Shown: in pieces, positions 1-5,822 of the stretch
How positions within the stretch are numbered: position 1 is the stretch's first letter
Layout: each line of letters begins with the position of its first letter
Assembly (NCBI GenBank): GCA_031271555.1
Contig: JAISVN010000035.1
Location: 1-6,004, forward strand
Origin: Candidatus Methanoplasma sp.
GTDB taxonomy: Archaea; Thermoplasmatota; Thermoplasmata; Methanomassiliicoccales; Methanomethylophilaceae
DNA length: 6,004 nucleotides
Direction of reading: 5' to 3'
Position numbers and translations under genes: made by a program
Notes under the pieces: generated by a model
What the model was told of the DNA's origin: nothing
Databases searched by the model: none
What the model saw: the letters and a program-made list of their open reading frames with translations, nothing else

Positions 1-718
1 GTTCGACCGCGCTGGCATGTTCCCTTCCGAGCTCTCTGGCGGAGAGCAGCAGAAGGTGGCGATCGCAAGAGCATTGGCATCCGGATCGAAGATGCTCATG
101 CTCGATGAACCGTTATCGGCTCTGGATGCCCGCGTCCGCGTTGAGCTGAGGTACGAGATCAGAAGGCTCGTCAAAAAACTTGGGATAACAGTGCTCCATG
201 TGACGCACGACCAGGAGGAGGCCATGTCCGTGTCGGACAGGCTGATCCTGATGAGGGCAGGCGGCATACAGGAGATCGGGACGCCTCTGGACATCTACAG
301 GAACCCGAAATCGATATTCGCTGCGTATTTCATAGGCGAGACCAACCTTTTGGAGTGCACCGTCTCCGGCAAAACAAAAACGGGGAAGACCGTCGTCAGA
401 TTGAGAGGAGGACAGACGGTAAGGGCGGCCAAATCCAACTTCGAGGCGGGAGACCGCGCGGTCATATCGGTGCGTCCCGAGAATGTTTATACCGCGAACG
501 ACGGTCTAAGGGCGGAGGTAAAGAACATAGTGTTCATGGGGACGTATTGGAGGGTGAGGACGTTGGCCGTGACCAGCGACTACATAGACTATAACGTATC
601 ATCAAACGACGAGGTGCCCGAAGTAGGAGACAGGGTATTCCTCGTGTTCAACAAAAAAGCGACAAAGGTCTTTGCATGGCCTGAAGAAGGATTAGAAGAG
701 GCGATCGAACTTGAATGA
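1..718 (+). CDS. ABC importer ATP-binding protein, PotA/CysA type (5' partial)
   Basis: C-terminal portion of the ATPase subunit of an ABC uptake system; the open frame enters from the left edge (first full codon at base 2), so Walker A and the Q-loop lie outside. What remains shows the signature LSGGEQQ (bases 32-52), Walker B MLMLDE (92-109), the D-loop SALD, and the switch histidine in HVTHDQEEA (His codon 206-208). After about base 330 comes a C-terminal extension of roughly 110 residues beginning FIGETNLLE, with SVRPEN and a VGDRVFLVF segment. That is the TOBE layout of the spermidine/putrescine, iron, sulfate and sugar importer ATPases. The FIGETNLLE stretch resembles PotA-like members most, but substrate cannot be read from the ATPase alone and the permease and binding-protein genes are not in view. 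The stop is TGA at 716-718. The next gene follows 13 bases later, so cotranscription is likely. The family call is firm; the substrate is unknown. Confidence 0.93.
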   Translation, partial: FDRAGMFPSELSGGEQQKVAIARALASGSKMLMLDEPLSALDARVRVELRYEIRRLVKKLGITVLHVTHDQEEAMSVSDRLILMRAGGIQEIGTPLDIYRNPKSIFAAYFIGETNLLECTVSGKTKTGKTVVRLRGGQTVRAAKSNFEAGDRAVISVRPENVYTANDGLRAEVKNIVFMGTYWRVRTLAVTSDYIDYNVSSNDEVPEVGDRVFLVFNKKATKVFAWPEEGLEEAIELE

Positions 719-731
719 GAAGAAAGGCATA

Positions 732-1388
732 ATGGTATGGTTTTCCAAGAGGAAGGAGGAGACTGTCAGGATAGGTTCCAGGAGCCACGGCCTGATAGTG
801 CTCGATGCGGTGACGGAGCTTGATCTCGCAATGACCGCAATGGGCAGAGGGAACCCGATAGATGCGATGAAGTGCATCGAAAGGCTTATGATAGCCGAGA
901 AGGAGGCCAAAAAATCAGGGGACAGGCTGTGCATGGATGTCTCCGGGGGCGAGATGAGCGTTCAGGAAAGAGAGGACCTCATCCACTTCATAAGGAAAAT
1001 GGACCAGATCGCCAACTGGTCGAAGGAGGGAGCGATACACATACAGCTTCTGAAAGAGACCAACGCCCTCGTTCCGGACAACGTGTGGCTGGAGGTGGAG
1101 AAGATGTCCGCAGAGCTCATACCCACGGTCAAACACCTTGTGAAGGTGCTTGAGAACATGGATGCGGGCTCAACGGACACTCTGAGGAACATAGAGGCCG
1201 TTTACGACCAGGAAAAGATAATCGACAGCCTGTACTTCTCCTGCATAAAGCACGTGCACCTTTCCACCATGGATCCCCGCGCGGTCATGCTCATAAGGGA
1301 ATTGATATTCTCGATAGAGATGGCGGCAGACGCATGCAAGTCATGCATAGACACAGTATCCATCATGCTGTCCGCAAGGAGGGTGTGA
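732..1388 (+). CDS. DUF47 family protein, PhoU-related (putative phosphate transport regulator)
   Basis: About 218 residues, the usual size for the DUF47/TIGR00153 family of PhoU-like all-helical proteins. Members are generally linked to phosphate permeases and thought to regulate uptake. The sequence is almost entirely amphipathic helix, with no signal peptide or membrane segment. The family-like acidic metal-binding positions are suggested by FIRKMDQIANWSKEGA in the middle and by LIRELIFSIEMAADACKSC near the end. I chose ATG at 732 (protein starting MVWFSKRKEE), which has AAGG four bases upstream and looks like the short WF/K-rich start common in this family. An in-frame TTG at 711 (AGAGG nine bases upstream) would add seven residues and overlap the ATPase gene by 8 bases. 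The gene lies between an ABC ATPase and glmM, and no Pit-type permease is visible, so its partner may be the ABC system. It is cysteine-containing but shows no zinc motif. Family moderately sure; role inferred. Confidence 0.8.
   Translation: MVWFSKRKEETVRIGSRSHGLIVLDAVTELDLAMTAMGRGNPIDAMKCIERLMIAEKEAKKSGDRLCMDVSGGEMSVQEREDLIHFIRKMDQIANWSKEGAIHIQLLKETNALVPDNVWLEVEKMSAELIPTVKHLVKVLENMDAGSTDTLRNIEAVYDQEKIIDSLYFSCIKHVHLSTMDPRAVMLIRELIFSIEMAADACKSCIDTVSIMLSARRV
1378..1382 (+). promoter_or_regulatory. Shine-Dalgarno site for glmM
   Basis: GGAGG sits nine bases before the GTG at 1392, inside the last codons of the preceding gene. It is the strongest purine-rich match nearby and supports the GTG start. 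Confidence 0.7.
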
Positions 1389-1391
1389 GTT

Positions 1392-2741
1392 GTGGCGCAA
1401 AGGCTCTTCGGCACCAACGGGGTCAGAGGCATAATCAATGAGGATATGACCTCCGATCTGGCTCTTCAGATGGGGAAGGCAATAGGGACCGTAATGGGAG
1501 GCACAGTAGCGATAGCGACAGACACAAGGTTGTCCGCAGACATGATAAAGATGGCGGTGTCCGCGGGAATAATGTCCGTGGGTGTCTCCGTAGTGGACCT
1601 GGGCATTCTGCCGACGCCGGCCATACAATATTACGTGAAAACGCATGATAATGTGACAGGAGGAGTGATGATAACCGCGTCTCACAATCCTCCTCAGTTC
1701 AATGGGATAAAATGCATCTCGGCCGACGGTACCGAGGCAAGCCGGGTGGAGGAAGAGAACATCGAGGAGCGGTACTCCAAAGAAATACCCTGTGTCGCAT
1801 GGAACCAGGTCGGGGACATGTGCAGGATGAGCGGGGCCGGAGAGGAGTATGTGGATGCGATCGTTTCCAAGGTCGATTCGGAATCCATCCGAAAGGCCGG
1901 ACTGACGGCATGCCTGGACTGTGCGAACGGCGCAGCATATGAGACGGCACCCCTTCTCCTGAAGAAGCTGGGTGTGAGGACGATAACGATAAACTGCAAC
2001 CCCCAGGGAGAGTTCCCGGGACATCCCAGCGAACCTACAGAAGAGAATCTCAGGGACCTTCTTTCACTGACAAAAGCAACAGGATCGGCTATAGGGATAG
2101 CCCACGACGGGGATGCGGACAGATGCGTCTTCATAACCGGTGACGGCGAATTCGTAAGCGGGGACAAGAGTCTGGCACTTATATCGAAATATGTCCTTTC
2201 CAAGAAAAAAGGATTGGTGGTGACACCGGTCAGCTCATCATCGCTTGTGGAGGAGGTCGTTAAAGAATCAGGAGGGACCATAAATTACACCGCAGTGGGA
2301 TCTCCCGTTGTCGCCAGAAAGATGATCGAGACCGGCGCAGTGTTCGGCGGGGAAGAGAACGGCGGACTGATATTCCCGGAGCAGCAGTACTGCAGGGACG
2401 GAGGCATGACCGTCGCGAAGATGCTCGAATGCATAGTTGCCGAAGGGCCTCTCAAGGATCAAATTGCCAAGCTTCCGGTATACTACACCGTAAAAAGGAA
2501 AATAGAGTGCCCGAACGACGCTAAGAAACATGTTCTGGAGTACATAGCGGAAGCAAGTGCAGGCGCCAAGATCGATAATACGGACGGGACCAAGATAATA
2601 TTCGATGACGGATGGATCCTCGCAAGGCCGTCCGGAACAGAGCCCGCATTCAGAATATACTCGGAATCAAAAGACGAGAAGGTCGCGGAAGAAAGGGCGG
2701 ACAAATACGAAAAGCTGGTCAGAGAATATCTGAATCAGTGA
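1392..2741 (+). CDS. glmM: Phosphoglucosamine mutase
   Basis: Member of the alpha-D-phosphohexomutase superfamily, 449 residues, the expected length. It interconverts glucosamine-6-phosphate and glucosamine-1-phosphate in the cytosol, on the way to UDP-N-acetylglucosamine for glycan and glycoprotein synthesis. All four family loops are present. The N-terminal LFGTNGVRG precedes the phosphoserine loop TASHNPP (residues 95-101, catalytic Ser97). The Mg-binding loop DGDADR follows at 239-244, the sugar-binding loop GGEENGG at 319-325, and the phosphate-binding RPSGTEP at 412-418. The GGEENGG form and FGTNGVRG start favour the GlmM-like archaeal group, but archaeal members can also act on glucose or mannose phosphates, so specificity is inferred. 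The GTG start is three bases after the previous stop and is preceded by GGAGG. The gene ends one base from the convergent agmatinase gene, leaving no intergenic space for a terminator. Confidence 0.92.
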   Translation: MAQRLFGTNGVRGIINEDMTSDLALQMGKAIGTVMGGTVAIATDTRLSADMIKMAVSAGIMSVGVSVVDLGILPTPAIQYYVKTHDNVTGGVMITASHNPPQFNGIKCISADGTEASRVEEENIEERYSKEIPCVAWNQVGDMCRMSGAGEEYVDAIVSKVDSESIRKAGLTACLDCANGAAYETAPLLLKKLGVRTITINCNPQGEFPGHPSEPTEENLRDLLSLTKATGSAIGIAHDGDADRCVFITGDGEFVSGDKSLALISKYVLSKKKGLVVTPVSSSSLVEEVVKESGGTINYTAVGSPVVARKMIETGAVFGGEENGGLIFPEQQYCRDGGMTVAKMLECIVAEGPLKDQIAKLPVYYTVKRKIECPNDAKKHVLEYIAEASAGAKIDNTDGTKIIFDDGWILARPSGTEPAFRIYSESKDEKVAEERADKYEKLVREYLNQ

Positions 2742-2742
2742 T

Positions 2743-3609
2743 TCATCTCAGGCTCTTTGCGTGGATCGCAAGGGCCTCATTCACACATCTGGCGGCAAGC
2801 ACGGATGTTATTCCCGACGGGTCCGCCGGAGGGCATACCTCGGTAACGTCGAAACCGATAAGCCTGTCCCCTATCGCGTTCATCGCCTTCTTCACATCCA
2901 TCGGATCAAGGCCGAAAGGCTCCGGAGTGCCGGTACCCGGGGCAAAGGCCGGGTCTATTCCGTCTATGTCCAAAGACAGGTAAACATGCTCGCTCTTTAC
3001 ACTGTCCAGAGCCTTGCCGATCGCCCAGTCGATGCCTTTCTCTTTGATCTCAAAGGATGTTATGTGAGGGATCACATCATCCCTTTCAAGCTCTTCTCTC
3101 GATATGGCTCTCACTCCGACGGAGAACACATTCTCAATGCCGAGATGCTCTGCCGCACGCCTTGTGACGCACGCATGGCTGTATGGTGTTCCCAGATAGT
3201 CGTCCCTCGAATCAAGATGCGCATCTATCGTTATCAAAGCGACATCTTTCTCAAAGCATTGGATTATCGGGATGTTGATCGAATGTTCGCCGCCTATGGC
3301 GATTGTGAACTTTTTATCTTTTATTGCGGGACGCATGAAGAATTTGACCTCATCCATCATGTCTTCCGGAAAAAAGAAGTCCTCGCAGTTCCCCTGATCG
3401 AAGACATTCGGCACAGGGAGGTCCAATCCGTGTTCGAAATGGATCTCCTCAAAATTGTACGAGGCCCTTCTGATGTGGAAAGGCGCCTCTCTGGCACCTG
3501 ATTTGAAACTGGATGTGCGGTCATACGGTATGCCCAAAATGAATGCATCCGCGGAATCGTAATCCGATTCCGCGCCTGCATAGGATATACCGTACGGCAC
3601 GCGTTTCAC
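2743..3609 (-). CDS. speB: Agmatinase / ureohydrolase family protein
   Basis: Binuclear manganese ureohydrolase, 288 residues, typical of archaeal SpeB. The known reaction is agmatine plus water to putrescine plus urea. Metal ligands are visible in order: His109 in GGEHS; Asp129, His131 and Asp133 in DAHLDSRDDY; Asp214 and Asp216 in SLDIDGIDP; followed by the APGTGTPEP loop and FDVTEVCPP. The substrate-loop motif is SHACVTRR rather than the SHGT seen in many bacterial enzymes. The gene starts one base after the aIF5A stop, so the two are very likely one transcript. That pairing is known from other archaea, where the agmatinase-like protein has been linked to hypusine formation on aIF5A, so free agmatine may not be its only substrate. 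Start choice is uncertain. GTG at 3609 gives 288 residues but has no separate ribosome site. GTG at 3600 lies five bases after AGGTGA and would give 285. The stop abuts glmM tail to tail. Confidence 0.9.
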   Translation of the reverse strand: MKRVPYGISYAGAESDYDSADAFILGIPYDRTSSFKSGAREAPFHIRRASYNFEEIHFEHGLDLPVPNVFDQGNCEDFFFPEDMMDEVKFFMRPAIKDKKFTIAIGGEHSINIPIIQCFEKDVALITIDAHLDSRDDYLGTPYSHACVTRRAAEHLGIENVFSVGVRAISREELERDDVIPHITSFEIKEKGIDWAIGKALDSVKSEHVYLSLDIDGIDPAFAPGTGTPEPFGLDPMDVKKAMNAIGDRLIGFDVTEVCPPADPSGITSVLAARCVNEALAIHAKSLR

Positions 3610-3611
3610 CT
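3606..3611 (-). promoter_or_regulatory. Shine-Dalgarno-like AGGTGA at the agmatinase start
   Basis: AGGTGA, a good complement to the archaeal 16S 3' end, overlaps the last base of the aIF5A stop codon and also covers the GTG at 3609. It cannot serve that GTG, but it is correctly spaced (5 bases) for the in-frame GTG at 3600-3598. It therefore bears directly on which start is real. Confidence 0.5.
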
Positions 3612-3988
3612 TACATCAGTTTGTTCTTACCCATGGCGACGAGGTACATGACCTCTCCGCCCTCTTCAAGGACGCTCTCGTGGTCGGCGTTGATGGCCAT
3701 GGAGAAGGTCTCGAAGGTCTCAAGGTCCATTATCTGGACCTCATCGCCCTGTATGGAAAGGATCTGTCCTTTTCTTTTGTCGATCTGAGGGACCTGCACT
3801 TTCGTGCTGACAGGGGCGTTTATTGATTTTTTAGCACCCGTGAAGATATCTGCCGCTTCGATGTTGGCTTTTGCAGATCCGTGTTTTCCGGGTTTTGACG
3901 TGCTTATCGATATGATCTTGCAGGGGGACTCGTCGATATTGACATACCTTCCGACCTTCAATTCCCTGATCTCTTTCATTTCCCACAT
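3611..3988 (-). CDS. eif5a: Translation initiation factor aIF5A (hypusine-containing)
   Basis: Archaeal homologue of eIF5A/EF-P, which binds near the ribosomal P site and helps peptide-bond formation at difficult sequences. With the start chosen here it has 125 residues, normal for the family. The N-terminal SH3-like domain (about 1-65) carries the hypusine loop STSKPGKHGSAK, whose lysine in GKHG, Lys35, is the expected modified residue. The C-terminal OB-fold (about 66-125) runs from STKVQVPQI through IQGDEVQIMDLETFETF. I chose ATG at 3988 because AAGGT lies six bases upstream and the family motif EIRELKVGRYV follows directly. The frame stays open to an ATG at 4060, but those 24 extra residues (serine/histidine rich) are unlike the family and lack a ribosome site. 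A second ATG at 3979 lacks a good site too. The gene has its own promoter and leader and is followed after one base by the agmatinase gene. Confidence 0.95.
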   Translation of the reverse strand: MWEMKEIRELKVGRYVNIDESPCKIISISTSKPGKHGSAKANIEAADIFTGAKKSINAPVSTKVQVPQIDKRKGQILSIQGDEVQIMDLETFETFSMAINADHESVLEEGGEVMYLVAMGKNKLM

Positions 3989-3994
3989 TTTCTT

Positions 3995-4003
3995 ACCTTC
4001 CTC
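3995..4003 (-). promoter_or_regulatory. Ribosome binding region of aIF5A
   Basis: The minus strand reads GAGGAAGGT here, giving two overlapping purine-rich matches. AAGGT ends six bases before the ATG at 3988, and this decides the start against the longer frame beginning at 4060. The GAGG half also lies in a possible alternative pairing within the leader. Confidence 0.65.
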
Positions 4004-4018
4004 ATGCTGTCGGCCGGT

Positions 4019-4051
4019 AGTCCAACTCCCTTCTGAAGCATGGGGAGAACT
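4019..4051 (-). promoter_or_regulatory. Possible hairpin in the aIF5A leader
   Basis: On the minus strand AGTTCTCCC (4051-4043) can pair with GGGAGTTGGACT (4030-4019). The core is five base pairs, CTCCC with GGGAG, and it extends to about nine through a three-base bulge; the loop is 12 bases. Part of the loop side, CCCCATGC (4045-4038), can instead pair at 7 of 8 positions with GCATGAGG (4007-4000), which includes the ribosome binding region. I see the pairing in the sequence. Any regulatory role is a guess, and it matches no riboswitch class I recognise. Confidence 0.3.
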
Positions 4052-4058
4052 GTGATAC

Positions 4059-4087
4059 ATCGGATAGTGACTGCATTGTTATCGGAT
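4059..4087. repeat. Direct repeat ATCGGAT x2 near the aIF5A transcription start
   Basis: ATCGGAT occurs at 4059-4065 and again at 4081-4087 on the plus strand, 22 bases apart start to start. The pair brackets the position where transcription should begin for the promoter at 4107-4120. It could be an operator pair on one face of the helix, or chance. Confidence 0.25.
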
Positions 4088-4106
4088 TCCCTATCTATCG
4101 TATGCT

Positions 4107-4120
4107 TATATAAATTTGGT
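4107..4120 (-). promoter_or_regulatory. Archaeal promoter (BRE + TATA box) for aIF5A
   Basis: The minus strand reads ACCAAA (4120-4115) directly followed by TTTATATA (4114-4107), a near-consensus BRE and TATA box. With usual archaeal spacing, transcription should start near 4082-4084, at a purine, giving a leader of about 95 bases before the ATG at 3988. It sits in the only sizeable non-coding gap of the window (3989-4129), just after the nop5 stop. The TATA core is almost palindromic, but both flanking genes read on the minus strand, which fits this orientation. Confidence 0.75.
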
Positions 4121-4129
4121 AGGTTGAAA

Positions 4130-5212
4130 TCAACGTCTGGATTTGTTGTTTCTCTTCTTTCCGTGCGCACTCTGGCTCTGTGGTTTCTTAGGAGCCTCCG
4201 GGTAGCGCGTCTGTATGTCCTTCAGACGGATCTCGAACTCTGTCTTCAGTACATCTCCTAAGAACTCCCCTTTATTGGCATCTATCTTGGCGGCTATCAG
4301 TATCTTGCCGGCGAGGGCCCTTGCTATCTTTCCTCTTTGCCAGTATGGCGACCTGTGGATGTCCGGGTGCTGGTATATCACTCCGTGCTTGGGAGAGCGT
4401 TTGCCAGACCTCAGGTGTCTGAACATGGCCTTCTCAGCACCGAGGAGCTGGACGGTCGAAGACGGCAGCGTAGACAGTCTTGAGAGCCCTCCTGCAAGGG
4501 ATATGAGCCTTGCGGAGAGCGGGGCGTCGATCAATGCGCACATGTTGGGTGCGGTCTCCTTTGCTATCTCTGACACGTAGAATTCCATGGTCTCTCTTTC
4601 ATCGTAGAGCCTCAGGATCGTGCCGGCCAGTTCGGTTATGGCCCTGAGGTCGTTATCCTCCAGGTCTGCGCCTATGGAGCTGATATCCAGACCAAGTTCC
4701 TTTACGATGCTCTCTCTGTCGCCGTATTCGTTTATCAGCATCGCATACCGATCGTCTTTCGCTATATCGGCCAGTTCGGGGAAGTGCATACCGTACCATT
4801 CGTGGAGCCTCTCGTTCAGGAGGTTCGAGCTCTCGATCAGGTCGTCCAACCCCCTTATTGCATGCACAAGGTTCCTGTCCCTCGGGATCGGTTCGGATGT
4901 TCTGAGCTTTCCGAGCCCGACCATTGCGCTGTGCATAAGGCTCTCGCTGAACCCGAACGTTCCCGGGTCAAGGGACGAGGAATCATAGAATATGGGTTTT
5001 CCAAGCTCGGACTGCCTGGTGTTCGATACGAAGATCTTCGGCATCTTGCCTGAAAGCTCCCTCTCCTCGTCAAGTATCGAGCCCCTCTGCATCATCGCGA
5101 GCTTTTCCGCAATAAGATCCGGATCCTTTGGCATGAGCCTTTTGTCAATTACTTTCCCTGTCCTCTCATCCAGAAGGAATATCCCGAACCATTTTGCAAC
5201 GAGTACCGCCAA
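4130..5212 (-). CDS. nop5: Nop5 (archaeal Nop56/58), box C/D RNP core protein
   Basis: Core protein of the box C/D small RNP, which guides 2'-O-methylation of rRNA and tRNA. It bridges L7Ae-bound guide RNA and the methyltransferase fibrillarin. At 360 residues it is of usual archaeal length. The N-terminal domain (about 1-110) is where fibrillarin binds in this family. A helical coiled-coil region for dimerisation follows (about 111-225), then the conserved NOP domain. Within it are ISLAGGLSRLSTLPSSTVQ (237-255), LLGAEKAMFRHL (256-267) and SPKHGVIYQHPDIHRSPYW (273-291). The last 24 residues are a lysine/arginine-rich tail (GKKRNNKSRR at the end), common in this family. The start is TTG at 5212, four bases after the aldolase stop, with GTGAT overlapping that stop; no ATG lies near. 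Fibrillarin, usually next door in archaea, is not downstream here: a promoter and aIF5A follow instead. Confidence 0.95.
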   Translation of the reverse strand: MAVLVAKWFGIFLLDERTGKVIDKRLMPKDPDLIAEKLAMMQRGSILDEERELSGKMPKIFVSNTRQSELGKPIFYDSSSLDPGTFGFSESLMHSAMVGLGKLRTSEPIPRDRNLVHAIRGLDDLIESSNLLNERLHEWYGMHFPELADIAKDDRYAMLINEYGDRESIVKELGLDISSIGADLEDNDLRAITELAGTILRLYDERETMEFYVSEIAKETAPNMCALIDAPLSARLISLAGGLSRLSTLPSSTVQLLGAEKAMFRHLRSGKRSPKHGVIYQHPDIHRSPYWQRGKIARALAGKILIAAKIDANKGEFLGDVLKTEFEIRLKDIQTRYPEAPKKPQSQSAHGKKRNNKSRR

Positions 5213-5216
5213 AGTA

Positions 5217-5822
5217 TCACATCTTCATGAGTTTCTTGACCTCGGATGCGGGAAGTTCATCCGCATCTCCGGCCATGATCTGCAGTCTTGCCTGGAACTC
5301 AAGTTCCTCCATCCTGTTGAAGGCCTCCTCCAGCGTCCTGCCCTGCGTTATCGCGCCGTGCCTTTCCATGAGCATTGCTTTGCAGGAGGCCTGTTCGGCG
5401 ACCGCATCAACAAGCTTCTTCGAGCCGGGAGTGAAGTACCCTATCATCGGCACATCTCCCAGGAGCAGCACCCCTTCCGGCGTGAGCCTGCTTTTGATCT
5501 TCTCGCCTTTGACGGCAAGGACAGTGCAGTGGAGCGGATGGCAGTGTATCACGGACGCGGTCTCCGGGTTTGCTTTGAATATGGCGATGTGGAACCCCTT
5601 CTCCATCGAAGGCTTTCCATCGGAGAGGACTTTTCCCTTCAGGTTCATAAGCACCATATCCTCCGGTCCGAGGAGCCCTTTGTTCCTGCCGCTCGGCGTT
5701 ATTATGAACTCATTCTCATTTATGCGCAGACTCATGTTCCCTCCTGCGGAGACCGTAAGGTTGCGTTCATAGAGGAGCCTGCAGACTTCGGCCAGTTTCT
5801 TTCTTGCGAAGAGTTCATTCAT
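5217..5822 (-). CDS. Class II aldolase (L-fuculose-1-phosphate aldolase-like)
   Basis: Zinc-dependent class II aldolase/adducin-fold protein of 201 residues, splitting a ketose-1-phosphate into dihydroxyacetone phosphate and an aldehyde. Zinc ligands His93 and His95 (VIHCHPLH) and His155 (MERHGAI) and the catalytic acid Glu74 (PSMEKGFH) line up almost number for number with E. coli FucA (Glu73, His92, His94, His155). The phosphate-binding pieces SAGGNMS (25-31) and ITPSGR (41-46) are also present. The ATG at 5822 overlaps the stop of the upstream isomerase gene by 8 bases and has AGGTGAT five bases before it, so the two are translationally coupled. That partner suggests the substrate is methylthioribulose-1-phosphate or 5-deoxyribulose-1-phosphate rather than fuculose phosphate. 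Methanogen homologues are also tied to lactaldehyde supply for coenzyme F420. MtnB dehydratases share the fold, but the Glu74 arrangement favours an aldolase. Confidence 0.87.
   Translation of the reverse strand: MNELFARKKLAEVCRLLYERNLTVSAGGNMSLRINENEFIITPSGRNKGLLGPEDMVLMNLKGKVLSDGKPSMEKGFHIAIFKANPETASVIHCHPLHCTVLAVKGEKIKSRLTPEGVLLLGDVPMIGYFTPGSKKLVDAVAEQASCKAMLMERHGAITQGRTLEEAFNRMEELEFQARLQIMAGDADELPASEVKKLMKM

Noticed and set aside
1341..2024. 227-codon minus-strand frame opposite glmM
   Set aside because: Composition is odd (His/Tyr/Cys/Arg rich) and it mirrors conserved glmM codons; no family resemblance.
2761..3501. 246-codon plus-strand frame opposite the agmatinase gene
   Set aside because: The minus-strand frame carries all metal ligands of the ureohydrolase family; this frame is its shadow.
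3989..4060. N-terminal extension of aIF5A from the ATG at 4060
   Set aside because: The extra 24 residues do not resemble the family, no ribosome site precedes that ATG, and a good one precedes 3988.
4106..4114. Plus-strand promoter from the near-palindromic TATATAA
   Set aside because: The flank on that side lacks a BRE-like stretch and no plus-strand gene follows; the minus-strand reading has both the BRE-like element and a gene at a sensible distance.
3989..4129. tRNA or box C/D guide RNA in the gap next to nop5
   Set aside because: No T-loop GTTCRA motif or cloverleaf on either strand, and no properly spaced C (RTGATGA) and D (CTGA) boxes; only isolated partial matches.
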